A stretch of 32,716 nt of DNA. Origin: an uncultured Caulobacterales bacterium. GTDB lineage: Bacteria; Pseudomonadota; Alphaproteobacteria; Caulobacterales; Caulobacteraceae. Shown here in pieces: positions 1 through 7,779 of this stretch. The notes under the pieces are model-generated. The model did not search any database. It saw only the letters and a list, made by a program, of their open reading frames with translations, and was not told the DNA's origin. The position numbers were made by a program, and so were the translations under genes. Each line of letters opens with the position of its first letter. Within the stretch, counting starts at the first letter, position 1. Where the stretch lies: assembly GCA_903851655.1 (NCBI GenBank), contig CAINOV010000268.1, positions 1-32,716 on the forward strand, read 5' to 3'.

Positions 1-2
1 AG

Positions 3-719
3 GAGGACGGGTTGCTCACCGTCCAGGGGGTGATCGAGGCGGCCCTGCGCGGCTTCTGCGGCGAGACCCTGCGGATCCACGCCGCCGGGCGCACCGACAC
101 CGGCGTCCACGCCCTCCATCAGGTGATCCACGCCGACCTGGAAAAGGACTGGTCCCCCGACGTGGTGCGCGACGCCCTGAACGCCCATCTGGTTCCGCAC
201 CCGGTGACGGTGCTTGCGGCGGCGCGCGCGGCGCCGGACTTCCACGCCCGGTTCTCGGCCACCGGCCGGCGCTATCTCTACCGCATCCTCGACCGCAAGC
301 CCCCGCCCGCCATCGAGAAGGGCCGGGTCTGGTGGGTGAAGTCCCCCCTGGACGCGGGGGCCATGGCCGAGGCCGCCGGGCGGCTGCTCGGCACCCACGA
401 TTTCACCACCTTCCGCGACCTGGCCTGCCAGGCGAAGAGCCCGGTCAAGACCCTCGACCAGATCTCCGTCGCGCGGGTGGGCGAGGAGGTGCATCTGCGC
501 TTCGCCGCCCGGTCCTTCCTGCACCGCCAGGTCCGCTCCCTCACCGGGTCGCTGGCCGAGGTGGGGGTCGGTCGGTGGACGGCGGACGACCTCAGCGCTG
601 CGCTCGTGGCGCGGGACCGTCGCCGCTGCGGGCCGGTGGCCCCGGCCCAGGGTCTCTATCTGTCCGGGGTGGTGTACGGGACGGTGGATCAGGCGGGCAG
701 CAGCAGCGCCGCCAGTTGA
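3..719 (+). CDS. truA: tRNA pseudouridine(38-40) synthase TruA, 5'-truncated by window edge
   Basis: Isomerises uridines 38-40 in the anticodon stem-loop of many tRNAs to pseudouridine, in the cytoplasm. The open frame runs in from the left edge, reading [15 protein letters not shown], so perhaps 20-25 N-terminal residues are missing and the TTG at 12 is not a real start. The active-site motif GRTDTGVHA with its catalytic Asp is present, as are the family blocks [24 protein letters not shown] and [11 protein letters not shown]. The stop is TGA at 717-719. The last 31 bases overlap, tail to tail, the end of the leftward membrane-protein gene. Family assignment is from recognised motifs. Confidence 0.95.
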   Translation, partial: EDGLLTVQGVIEAALRGFCGETLRIHAAGRTDTGVHALHQVIHADLEKDWSPDVVRDALNAHLVPHPVTVLAAARAAPDFHARFSATGRRYLYRILDRKPPPAIEKGRVWWVKSPLDAGAMAEAAGRLLGTHDFTTFRDLACQAKSPVKTLDQISVARVGEEVHLRFAARSFLHRQVRSLTGSLAEVGVGRWTADDLSAALVARDRRRCGPVAPAQGLYLSGVVYGTVDQAGSSSAAS

Positions 720-1276
720 TCGGCGCCCACCGACACGGCGATGTTGAGCACGATCAGCAGCACCGTGGCGCCGACATCGGCCTGCAGCGTGACCCGCGCC
801 GCCCGCCACAGGAACAGGATCTGGACCGGCGCGGCCAGCATCAGCCAGATCAGCTGGACCGCGATCGCGCCGTTCTCGCCGAACACCGTCAGGGACGACA
901 CCGCCGTCATCATCGTGGCGAAGACCAGGTCGCCCCAGTTCACCAGCACGATGAAGGCGCCCCAGTTCGGCAGCTGCAGCAGGCGCAGGGCGATCCAGAC
1001 GATCAGGGTGTAGCCCGCCACGCCGATGGCGAGGGCCGCGGCGGTCTGGAGCATCAGCTCCCGGGTGATCCCGTCCCCCTCCGCCCGGGCCAGGGCGCAC
1101 GCGAACAGGATGACCAGCGGCGCCCGGAGGCCCTGGGCGAAGAACGACCGGATCAGACCCAGCCGTGACAGGTCGAAATCCTCGGCCCAGGCGGGGTTGA
1201 ACAGGATCAGTCGCAGGACGCCCCGGGCGGCGCGCAGGGAATCCCGCGCCAGACTGTCCGACGCCGCCGGGCTCAT
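689..1276 (-). CDS. Hypothetical multi-pass membrane protein downstream of dapE
   Basis: A 195-residue protein of no function known to me. It has an N-terminal soluble stretch with [16 protein letters not shown], then about four or five hydrophobic segments (roughly residues 50-65, 78-100, 105-128, 135-155 and 165-192), so it is probably an inner-membrane protein. The ATG at 1274-1276 overlaps the dapE stop in an ATGA arrangement (1273-1276), which implies translational coupling to dapE. A longer frame continues upstream but only as an antisense-quality shadow inside dapE. Its 3' end overlaps the end of truA by 31 bases on the opposite strand. A role linked to diaminopimelate synthesis cannot be inferred from sequence. 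Confidence 0.75.
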   Translation of the reverse strand: MSPAASDSLARDSLRAARGVLRLILFNPAWAEDFDLSRLGLIRSFFAQGLRAPLVILFACALARAEGDGITRELMLQTAAALAIGVAGYTLIVWIALRLLQLPNWGAFIVLVNWGDLVFATMMTAVSSLTVFGENGAIAVQLIWLMLAAPVQILFLWRAARVTLQADVGATVLLIVLNIAVSVGADQLAALLLPA

Positions 1277-2448
1277 GCGCCGCCGCCGGGTCCGCGGGCC
1301 GGGTCGAAATAGCCCTCGAGGATCCGGCGATAGACCCGGGACAGGGCGCGGACGTCCTCCACCGGCGCGCGCTCGTCGACCTGGTGCATGGTGGTTCCCA
1401 CCAGACCGAACTCGATCACCGGGCAGATGTCCCGGATGAAGCGCGCGTCGGAGGTGCCGCCGGTGGTCGACAGGGTCGGCGTGACGCCCAGTTCCGCGCC
1501 GATGGCGTCGGCGCACAGGGTGACGAAGGCGTCCGGCGCCGTTAGGAAGGCCTCGCCGGAGATGCTGGCGTCGACGGCGATGGTTCCGCGGAAGTCCGCC
1601 GCCGCCCGTCGACCCTCGTCCTCCAGCCAGCGGACCAGGTCGGCGCCCCGGTGCCCGGGATTGAAGCGGATATTGATCCGGGCCCGGGCCCGGGCGGGAA
1701 TGATGTTCTGGGCCGGATTGCCGATCTCGATCTCGGTGATCTCGAGGTTGGAGGGCTGGAATTCCGGATAGCCCTCGTCCAGCCGGTGCGCGTCCAGCGC
1801 CTGCAGCAGGCGCACCAGCACCGGCGCCGGATTGGCCGCCCGGTCCGGATAGGCCACGTGCCCCTGCACGCCTTCCACCGTCAGCCAGGCGTTGAGGCTG
1901 CCCCGCCGGCCGATCTTGATCATGTCCCCCAGCCGCGCGGCGGAGGTCGGCTCCCCCACCAGGCAGTGGTCGATGCGCTCGCCTTCCGCGGCCAGCTGCT
2001 TCACCACGGCGCGGGTCCCGTCCCGGGCCTGGCCCTCCTCGTCGCCGGTGATCAGGAAGGACACTGCGCCATCCCCGAAGGCGGCTGCGGGCGTGGCGGC
2101 CACGGCGGCGATGAAGGCGGCGATGGCGCTCTTCATGTCCACCGCGCCCCGTCCCCAGAGGAGGTCTTCCGCCAGCTCGGCGCCGAACGGCGGGCGGGTC
2201 CAGGCGGCGGCGTCCCCCACGGGCACCACGTCGGTGTGCCCGGCGAAGCACAGGTTGCGGCCCGCGCCGCCCCGGCGGGCGTAAAGGTTCTCGATCTCGC
2301 CGAAGCGGAGGCGGCGGCATTGGAAGCCCAGAGCCTCGAGGGCGGACTGGACGATGTCCATGGCGCCTGCGTCCGCCGGCGTGACCGACGGCCTGCGGAT
2401 CAGGTCGCGGGCGAGTTCGACGGGGTCGATGACGGCTGGATCGGACAT
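1273..2448 (-). CDS. dapE: Succinyl-diaminopimelate desuccinylase DapE
   Basis: A 391-residue M20-family metallohydrolase that removes succinate from N-succinyl-LL-2,6-diaminopimelate in the lysine and peptidoglycan precursor pathway. Visible metal and catalytic residues are His71 in AGHTDVVP, Asp104 in GRGAVDMK, Glu137-Glu138 in ITGDEEG and Glu166 in GEPTSA. A late His lies in TTMHQVDER. Length is close to the usual 375-395. The start ATG at 2446-2448 follows a GGGGGA stretch. It is divergent from the cupin gene, with about 60 bases between, and coupled by ATGA to the downstream membrane-protein gene. M20 enzymes can be confused with each other, but the overall motif set and the truA neighbourhood fit DapE. 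Confidence 0.93.
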   Translation of the reverse strand: MSDPAVIDPVELARDLIRRPSVTPADAGAMDIVQSALEALGFQCRRLRFGEIENLYARRGGAGRNLCFAGHTDVVPVGDAAAWTRPPFGAELAEDLLWGRGAVDMKSAIAAFIAAVAATPAAAFGDGAVSFLITGDEEGQARDGTRAVVKQLAAEGERIDHCLVGEPTSAARLGDMIKIGRRGSLNAWLTVEGVQGHVAYPDRAANPAPVLVRLLQALDAHRLDEGYPEFQPSNLEITEIEIGNPAQNIIPARARARINIRFNPGHRGADLVRWLEDEGRRAAADFRGTIAVDASISGEAFLTAPDAFVTLCADAIGAELGVTPTLSTTGGTSDARFIRDICPVIEFGLVGTTMHQVDERAPVEDVRALSRVYRRILEGYFDPARGPGGGA

Positions 2449-2509
2449 TCCCCCAGCTTTAGGCTAGCTGTCGCCGGAGAGAAAGCCTTCTCGGGGCGGG
2501 AGAGCGGTG

Positions 2510-2962
2510 ATGAAGAAGATCGACAGGACCACGGCCCCGGAGCGGATCGGGACCGATTATCCGGCGCCCTTCGATGCGCCGTGCCGCCAGCGGCGACGCC
2601 TCAAGCTGGCCGAGGCCGCGGGTCTGACCCAGTTCGGCGTCAACCTCCTGCGCCTGCCGCCGGGGGGCTGGTCCAGCCAGCGTCACTGGCACACCCATGA
2701 CGATGAGTTCGTGATGGTGCTGGAGGGCGAGGTGGTGCTGGTCACGAATTCAGGGGAAGAGATCCTGCGGGCCGGCGACAGCGCCGGTTTCCGCGCCGGC
2801 GACCCGGACGGCCACCACCTGCAGAACCGATCCGACCGGGAGGCGGTGCTGCTGGAGATCGGAACCGACCATCCCGATGTCGATGTCTGTGAGTATTCCG
2901 ACATTGATATGGTCACCGACCCCGCCGGGGGCTACCGCCGCAAGGGCGGCGCGCCATATTGA
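2510..2962 (+). CDS. Single-domain cupin protein
   Basis: A 150-residue protein with one cupin barrel. Motif 1 is seen in GGWSSQRHWHTHDDEFVMVL (two His, a Glu and a following Gly) and motif 2 in GFRAGDPDGHHLQN, so a mononuclear metal site with three His and one Glu is likely. The substrate is unknown. I prefer the ATG at 2510 to the GTG just before it at 2507, because GGGAG at 2498-2502 lies 7 bases upstream of the ATG. The C-terminus (DIDMVTDPAGGYRRKGGAPY) is a tail often seen in this bacterial cupin subgroup. It is followed by yaaA after about 40 bases on the same strand. Confidence 0.85.
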   Translation: MKKIDRTTAPERIGTDYPAPFDAPCRQRRRLKLAEAAGLTQFGVNLLRLPPGGWSSQRHWHTHDDEFVMVLEGEVVLVTNSGEEILRAGDSAGFRAGDPDGHHLQNRSDREAVLLEIGTDHPDVDVCEYSDIDMVTDPAGGYRRKGGAPY

Positions 2963-3001
2963 GGCGGTTGTCCGCGATCCGAAGTCCACTGAGAGAGCCT
3001 G

Positions 3002-3808
3002 ATGCTCGTCGTTCTGTCCCCCGCCAAGACCCTCGATTTCTCCCCGCCCCCGGCGGAGGCGCCGGCCACGGACCCGCTGCTGGTCCGCGACACCGCGGCC
3101 CTGGCCAAGGTCACGCGGCGGCTGAAGGCCTCGGACCTCAGCCGGCTGATGGGGATCTCGGACGCGCTCGCCGCCCTGAATGCGGAGCGGTTCCGGGCGT
3201 TCGAGCGCGATCCCGCAAAGGCCGAGGGCGTCCAGGCGGCGCTGGCCTTCGCCGGCGATGTCTATGAGGGCCTGAAGGCCCGGACCCTGGATGCGGAGGG
3301 ACTGGCCTGGGCCCAGGATCACGTGCGGATCCTGTCCGGCCTCTATGGCGTCCTCCGGCCCCTGGACCGGATCCAGCCCCACCGGCTGGAGATGGGCACG
3401 CGGCTGCCGACGTCCCGGGGCGCCACCCTCTATGACTTCTGGGGGGACCGGATCGCCCGGCGCCTGTCCGAGACCCTGAAGGGCCACGCCGATCCCACCC
3501 TCGTCAATCTGGCCAGCATCGAGTATTTCGGCGCCGTCGACCGCAGCGCCCTGAAACGGCCGGTGATCAGCTGCGCCTTCCGCCAGGAGCGGGGCGGGGA
3601 GCTGCGCAACCTGTCCCTGTTCGCCAAGACCGGCCGGGGCCTGATGGCCCGTTACGCCATCGACCATCGCCTGACCCGTGCGGAGGACCTGAAGGGGTTC
3701 GACCGGGCCGGCTATCGCTTCCGCCCGGACCTGTCCTCGGACGTGGAATGGGTGTTCAGCCGGCTGCAACCGGAGCCCGGAACGCCCATGGCGGTGTCTG
3801 AAGCCTGA
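3002..3808 (+). CDS. yaaA: Peroxide stress protein YaaA (DUF328/UPF0246)
   Basis: A 268-residue member of the YaaA family, which in E. coli limits the pool of unincorporated iron during hydrogen peroxide stress. Recognisable family blocks are MLVVLSPAKTLDF at the N-terminus, RILSGLYGVLRPLD (about 113-126), LEMGTRL, LYDFWGD and NLASIEYF. Length and start are typical. GAGAGA at 2991-2996 serves as the ribosome binding site for the ATG at 3002. It may be co-transcribed with the cupin gene. Nothing unusual is seen in the coding sequence. Confidence 0.93.
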   Translation: MLVVLSPAKTLDFSPPPAEAPATDPLLVRDTAALAKVTRRLKASDLSRLMGISDALAALNAERFRAFERDPAKAEGVQAALAFAGDVYEGLKARTLDAEGLAWAQDHVRILSGLYGVLRPLDRIQPHRLEMGTRLPTSRGATLYDFWGDRIARRLSETLKGHADPTLVNLASIEYFGAVDRSALKRPVISCAFRQERGGELRNLSLFAKTGRGLMARYAIDHRLTRAEDLKGFDRAGYRFRPDLSSDVEWVFSRLQPEPGTPMAVSEA

Positions 3809-3862
3809 TCGGCCCACTGAAGCCGTGGACGGGGCGGGGGAGTTCCTCTAGATAACCGCTCC

Positions 3863-4291
3863 ATGATCCAGACCCTCGTTGCACGGGCGGCAGACCGCAC
3901 CGGACTGACCGCCGACCAGGCCAACACCGCGCTGTCGGCGGCCCTGTTCCTCATCGAAAAGCACGCCGACCCCGAAGCGGTGAAGGACCTGTTCGCCTCG
4001 GTTCCCGGCGCGGAGGACCTGGCGCAGCACGGCGCGGCGCTGGGCCAGAACAAGGCCGGCGGCCTGGTTGCGGGCATGATGCGCAATGTGGGCGGCGCCA
4101 GCGGCGCGGCCATGTCCGACGCCATGTCCGTCGGCCAGCGCCTGACCCGTCAGGGAATCACGACCGCGGACATGCAGTCGATCCTGCCCGTGGCCATGCA
4201 GTTCGTGCGGGAGACCACCGGCCGCGACCTGCTGAAGGACGTGCTGAACACCATCCCGGGGCTGGGCCCCCTGCTGACCGCCGAGGACTGA
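3863..4291 (+). CDS. Small alpha-helical protein of unknown function (DUF2267/DUF2780-like)
   Basis: A 142-residue, probably cytoplasmic, helical protein. It opens with a segment like a DUF2267/DUF2780 repeat (TGLTADQANTALSAALFLIE, then a glycine-rich DLFASVPGAEDLAQHG) and ends in ETTGRDLLKDVLNTIPGLGPLL. I do not know a function, and the DUF assignment is by resemblance only. No Shine-Dalgarno is visible before the ATG at 3863. Instead CTCTAGATAAC at 3846-3856 looks like a -10 element placed so that transcription would begin almost at the start codon. It converges on the citrate synthase paralogue, with 27 bases between stops. Confidence 0.7.
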   Translation: MIQTLVARAADRTGLTADQANTALSAALFLIEKHADPEAVKDLFASVPGAEDLAQHGAALGQNKAGGLVAGMMRNVGGASGAAMSDAMSVGQRLTRQGITTADMQSILPVAMQFVRETTGRDLLKDVLNTIPGLGPLLTAED

Positions 4292-4318
4292 GGCCGGGAC
4301 CCCGGCCGCGGACGCGCC

Positions 4319-5578
4319 TCAACCGTTGTTGGCGGCGAGGGGCTCGGGCCGGTCGAGGTCGTCCGGGTCCGGCGACACCTTCGCATCGGCGGCCGGGGCG
4401 GGCTCGAACACCAGCTCCTGCCGGTCGAGATAGCCGGGTTCAAGACCCACATAGCTGGCCCGCGGCCGGATCGGCCGGTTGGACGACCGCTGCTCGATGG
4501 CGTGGGCGAACCAGCCCACCGCCCGGCCCACCGTGAACAGGGTGAAGGCGGCGTCCACCGGCAGGCCCAGGGTGCGGGTCGCGGCGACCAGGGCGAAATC
4601 CAGGTTCGGGGCGACGCCGGTGACGCTTTCCCCCGCGGCGGCGATCTCCCGCAGGTCGTCGGCATAGATCAGGGCCTGGGCGATGGCCCGCGCCCGGGGG
4701 TCGCCGGCGGGATAGACCAGCTGCCCGAACCCGGGAACATCGAGGCCCTGGCTCAGGCGAAGGGCGGCCGTGCTGCGCGGGTCGTTGGTCCGCCGGCATT
4801 CGGCGATGAAGGCGGCCACCTGCAGGGTCATGCCCCCGTGCAGCGGGCCGGACAGGGTGCTCAGCCCGGCCAGGGCGCAGGAGGCGAGGGAGGCCCCCGT
4901 CGACGCGGCCACCCGGGTGGCGAAGGTCGACGCGTTCAGCTCGTGGTCCGCGGCGAGGACCAGGCAGCGGCGCAGGATGTCGGCCTTGCTGCTGTCCACA
5001 CGCCAGGTCTTGGCCAGCCGTTCGTGGATCAGGCCGTTGCGGGCCGCGCCGGACATGGCGTCCACCAGATCGATCATGATCGAGGCGGCTTCCCGCCGCA
5101 GGGCCTTGTCCGAACGGCCGGACGTGGCCGGGTCGTTGGCGGCGCGATAGGCCAGCAGGGAAAAGGCCCGGGCGCGGGCGTCGCCGCCGACTCCCGTCGA
5201 CGGGTGCGGCGCGAGGCCTATGAACGGATCCTCGTCGCAGTCCCAGAGCAGGCGCGCGGTCTCCTCCAGGGAGGCCGTCTCCGCCCAGGCGATGGCGTCC
5301 CGGCCGCGATACCAGGGCCGGCCGTCGTGGATGGTGGTGATGGACGAGCTCAGCACCGGGTCGCCGTGATCCAGGGCGCGGCTCGCCACTTGGCTGCGGC
5401 CGCGGCTGCGCCGCTGCACCAGCCGGGTGATGTCCTCCGCCGCATAGAGGCTGCGACGGGGATCGGTCTCGTCCGCCCGCACCGTGATCAGTCCGCGGCT
5501 GACATAGGCGTACAGGGTCTGAAGTCGCACGCCGAGTCTCGCCTGGGCCTCGTCGGCGGTGATCCAGAGGGCGGCCAT
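4319..5578 (-). CDS. Citrate synthase family protein with N-terminal HTH domain; one catalytic His replaced
   Basis: A 419-residue citrate synthase-like protein, preceded by an excisionase/MerR-like helix-turn-helix at about 5-55 (LWITADEAQARLGV, YVSRGLI, then RSLYAAEDITRLV). Core motifs are DHELNASTFATR, GPLHGG with His247, and NLDF with Asp327, matching two of the three catalytic residues. The second active-site block, normally GFGH, reads GFGQLVYPAGDPRA, so the substrate-binding His is Gln286. I chose the ATG at 5578 because GGAG lies 9 bases upstream. ATGs at 5599 and 5668 are also in frame, and the latter sits in a GCTAGATG promoter-like sequence. It is unlikely to be the main TCA-cycle enzyme; it could be a 2-methylcitrate or other acyl-CoA synthase, or inactive. 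Confidence 0.85.
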   Translation of the reverse strand: MAALWITADEAQARLGVRLQTLYAYVSRGLITVRADETDPRRSLYAAEDITRLVQRRSRGRSQVASRALDHGDPVLSSSITTIHDGRPWYRGRDAIAWAETASLEETARLLWDCDEDPFIGLAPHPSTGVGGDARARAFSLLAYRAANDPATSGRSDKALRREAASIMIDLVDAMSGAARNGLIHERLAKTWRVDSSKADILRRCLVLAADHELNASTFATRVAASTGASLASCALAGLSTLSGPLHGGMTLQVAAFIAECRRTNDPRSTAALRLSQGLDVPGFGQLVYPAGDPRARAIAQALIYADDLREIAAAGESVTGVAPNLDFALVAATRTLGLPVDAAFTLFTVGRAVGWFAHAIEQRSSNRPIRPRASYVGLEPGYLDRQELVFEPAPAADAKVSPDPDDLDRPEPLAANNG

Positions 5579-5755
5579 GGCAGAAAGCTCCGTCGTCATG
5601 CAGGTCGGGGTCGTCCAGGGGCGGGCGCCGTGGATGGCGTCCCGGCAGTCCAGCCAGCATCTAGCCACGCCGACGGTTAAGGTTTACCTCGGCGGAGGCG
5701 GAAATTTCACAGGAATCTGGGTGCGGGCGCCCGGATCGCGCAGTATAGGTCGCCG

Positions 5756-6769
5756 ATGGCCTCCCACGGATCGCACGCAAACCACTCCCACGGCCCGGCG
5801 CGGCCGGGCGGCGTCTCCGCCCAGGACAGCGTCGCCCTGACCGGCCATGTGACGCGCCTGTCGGTGGCGCTGGCCTCGGTGCTGGTCCTGGCCAAGGGCC
5901 TGGCCTGGCTCGCCAGCGGCTCTGTCGGCCTGCTGGCGTCCCTCGGCGACTCCGCCCTCGACCTGATCGCGGCCCTGACCACCTTCTTCGCCGTGCGCTA
6001 CGCCGCCGCGCCGCCGGACGCCGAGCACCGCTACGGCCATGGCAAGGCCGAGGCCTTCGCCAGCCTGATGCAGGCGGGACTGGTGTTCGCCTCCGCCGCC
6101 CTCATCGCCCGGGAGGCGATCGGGCGCATCCTGCGCCCCGCGCCGGTGGAGTCGGAGCTGTACGGCATCGCCGTGCTGGTGGCGTCCAGCTTCGCCGTGG
6201 CCGGGCTGGTCTGGCAGCAGTCCCGGGTGCTGGCCAGGACCGGGTCGGTGGCGATCCACGGGGATCGCGCCCACTATCTGGCGGATCTGGTCTGCAACAT
6301 CGCCGCCCTCATCGGTCTGGCCGGGGTGATGATCTTCCGCGAGCCCCGGATCGACGCCGTGGCCGGACTGGTGGTGGCCGGATGGCTGGTCTGGGGCGCG
6401 GTGAACGTGTTCCGGGAAGCCGCCGCCCAGCTGATGGACCGGGAGCTGGACGAACAGGACCGGCAGATGATCGTCCGGCTGGCGGGAGACGACCCGCAGG
6501 TCCGCGGCGTGCATCAGCTCCGCTCCCGGGCCTCGGGACCGTTCGTGCATGTGCAGATGCACATGGAGCTGGACCCGACCCTGTCCCTCGAGGCGGCCCA
6601 TCGGATCGTGGTGGCGGCGGAGCGGCGGATCCTGGCCCGCTTCCCGGCGGCGGACATTCTGATCCATCCGGACCCGGACGGCCGCGCGGAGCCGCACGGC
6701 GGCGCCTTCGCCGAGATCTACGCTCCCGAAGGCGTCGACAGCGTCGCGGGCGACGGTCCGTCCGCCTGA
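5756..6769 (+). CDS. Cation diffusion facilitator (Zn2+-type) efflux transporter
   Basis: A 337-residue inner-membrane CDF protein of the FieF/YiiP kind. The N-terminus is His-rich (residues 4, 7, 10 and 12). TM2 carries Asp65 and Asp69 in GDSALDL, and TM5 carries His173 and Asp177 in HYLAD, giving the DD-HD metal site usual for zinc carriers. The cytoplasmic C-terminal domain is visible from about residue 230, with HVQMHMELDP and AAHRIVVAAERRI. Zn versus Fe, Co or Cd export cannot be fixed from sequence. The ATG at 5756 has no clear Shine-Dalgarno; TATAGG at 5744-5749 suggests a near-leaderless start. The last 52 bases overlap the opposite-strand hydrolase gene. Confidence 0.92.
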   Translation: MASHGSHANHSHGPARPGGVSAQDSVALTGHVTRLSVALASVLVLAKGLAWLASGSVGLLASLGDSALDLIAALTTFFAVRYAAAPPDAEHRYGHGKAEAFASLMQAGLVFASAALIAREAIGRILRPAPVESELYGIAVLVASSFAVAGLVWQQSRVLARTGSVAIHGDRAHYLADLVCNIAALIGLAGVMIFREPRIDAVAGLVVAGWLVWGAVNVFREAAAQLMDRELDEQDRQMIVRLAGDDPQVRGVHQLRSRASGPFVHVQMHMELDPTLSLEAAHRIVVAAERRILARFPAADILIHPDPDGRAEPHGGAFAEIYAPEGVDSVAGDGPSA

Positions 6770-7755
6770 GGCCGGGCGCCCGACGGCGCCAGGTTCATCG
6801 GACCGAGGAAGGCCATCAGATCGGCGACGGACCGCGCGGGGATCTCCATCTGCGGCGTGTGACCGCTGTCGGGATAGACGATCAGCTTCGCCCCCGGAAT
6901 GGTCGCCGCGAACCGCCGGCCAGACTCCAACGGGATCAATCGGTCGTCCGCTCCATGCAGGACCAGGGTCGGCGTGTGGATGCGCGCCATGGCCTCCGGC
7001 GTGGCGATTACCCAGGACCGGTCCTGCATGCCCAGGATGATCGCCGGGTGATCGGGGGCGTGGCTCAGGTCATTGAAGCGGTTGATCATCCCGTCGGTCA
7101 CCCGGGACGGATCATGGAACGCCTTGCGCAGCCCGTCGGCGATCACCGGCCGCAGGTCCACCCGGCTCAGCAGCCAGCGCCCCCAGGGCGTTCGCAGCAG
7201 CTGGAAGGCCAGCGCGCCGCCGCCGCCGCCCTTGCGCTGCGGCTCCGGCCAGCCGGCGGCGTCCACCAGCACCAGCGCGGTCAGCCGCGCGGGATGGATC
7301 AGGGCGTAGTTCCAGGCCACCGAGCCGCCCATGGAATTGCCCACCAGGGCGAAGCGGTCGACCCCCAGCCGGGTCACCACCTGGTCCAGCAGGGCGGCGT
7401 AGCTGGCCGTTCCGGCGGGCCAGTTGCGCGGCGCCCGGGTCAGCCCGTGGCCGGGCAGGTCGAGGCTGATCACCCGGTAATGCGCGGACAGCGGGGCCAC
7501 CCAGCCGTCCCAGGTGGCGGTGGAATCGGCGAAGCCATGCACCAGCACCACCACCGGTCCCGCAGCCGGGCCCGTGTCGCGGTAATGCACATGCAGGCCC
7601 CCGGGCAGGTCCAGGTAGCGGGAGTCGGGCGAGGCGTAGCGCTGTTCCAGCGTCGCATAGGGAACCACGCCCTCGCGCAGGGCGAGCCCCCCGATCCCCA
7701 CCACGGCGATCAGCCCGGCCAGGCCCAGGGCCAGGATCTTGAGCAGTGCGGTCAT
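6718..7755 (-). CDS. Membrane-anchored alpha/beta hydrolase
   Basis: A 345-residue alpha/beta-hydrolase fold enzyme. Residues 4-24 form a hydrophobic signal anchor. The oxyanion strand is VLVHGFADS (71-79). The nucleophile elbow is GNSMGG with Ser141, the acid is probably Asp271 in GADDRLIP, and the base is His299 in DSGHTPQ. The substrate is unknown; lipase, esterase and C-C hydrolase members all look like this. It has a Pro/Ser-rich C-terminal tail of about 25 residues that lies in the 52-base overlap with the CDF gene, so the tail may be a by-product of the overlap. It lies 24 bases downstream of the ThiF/MoeB-like gene and may be co-transcribed with it. Confidence 0.9.
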   Translation of the reverse strand: MTALLKILALGLAGLIAVVGIGGLALREGVVPYATLEQRYASPDSRYLDLPGGLHVHYRDTGPAAGPVVVLVHGFADSTATWDGWVAPLSAHYRVISLDLPGHGLTRAPRNWPAGTASYAALLDQVVTRLGVDRFALVGNSMGGSVAWNYALIHPARLTALVLVDAAGWPEPQRKGGGGGALAFQLLRTPWGRWLLSRVDLRPVIADGLRKAFHDPSRVTDGMINRFNDLSHAPDHPAIILGMQDRSWVIATPEAMARIHTPTLVLHGADDRLIPLESGRRFAATIPGAKLIVYPDSGHTPQMEIPARSVADLMAFLGPMNLAPSGARPQADGPSPATLSTPSGA

Positions 7756-7779
7756 GCGCGGCGTCCTCGGGTCCCGGTC

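Noticed and set aside
5579-5668. N-terminal extension of the citrate synthase paralogue to the ATG at 5668
   Set aside because: That ATG lies in a promoter-like GCTAGATG, the extra residues resemble no family, and a better ribosome site serves the ATG at 5578.
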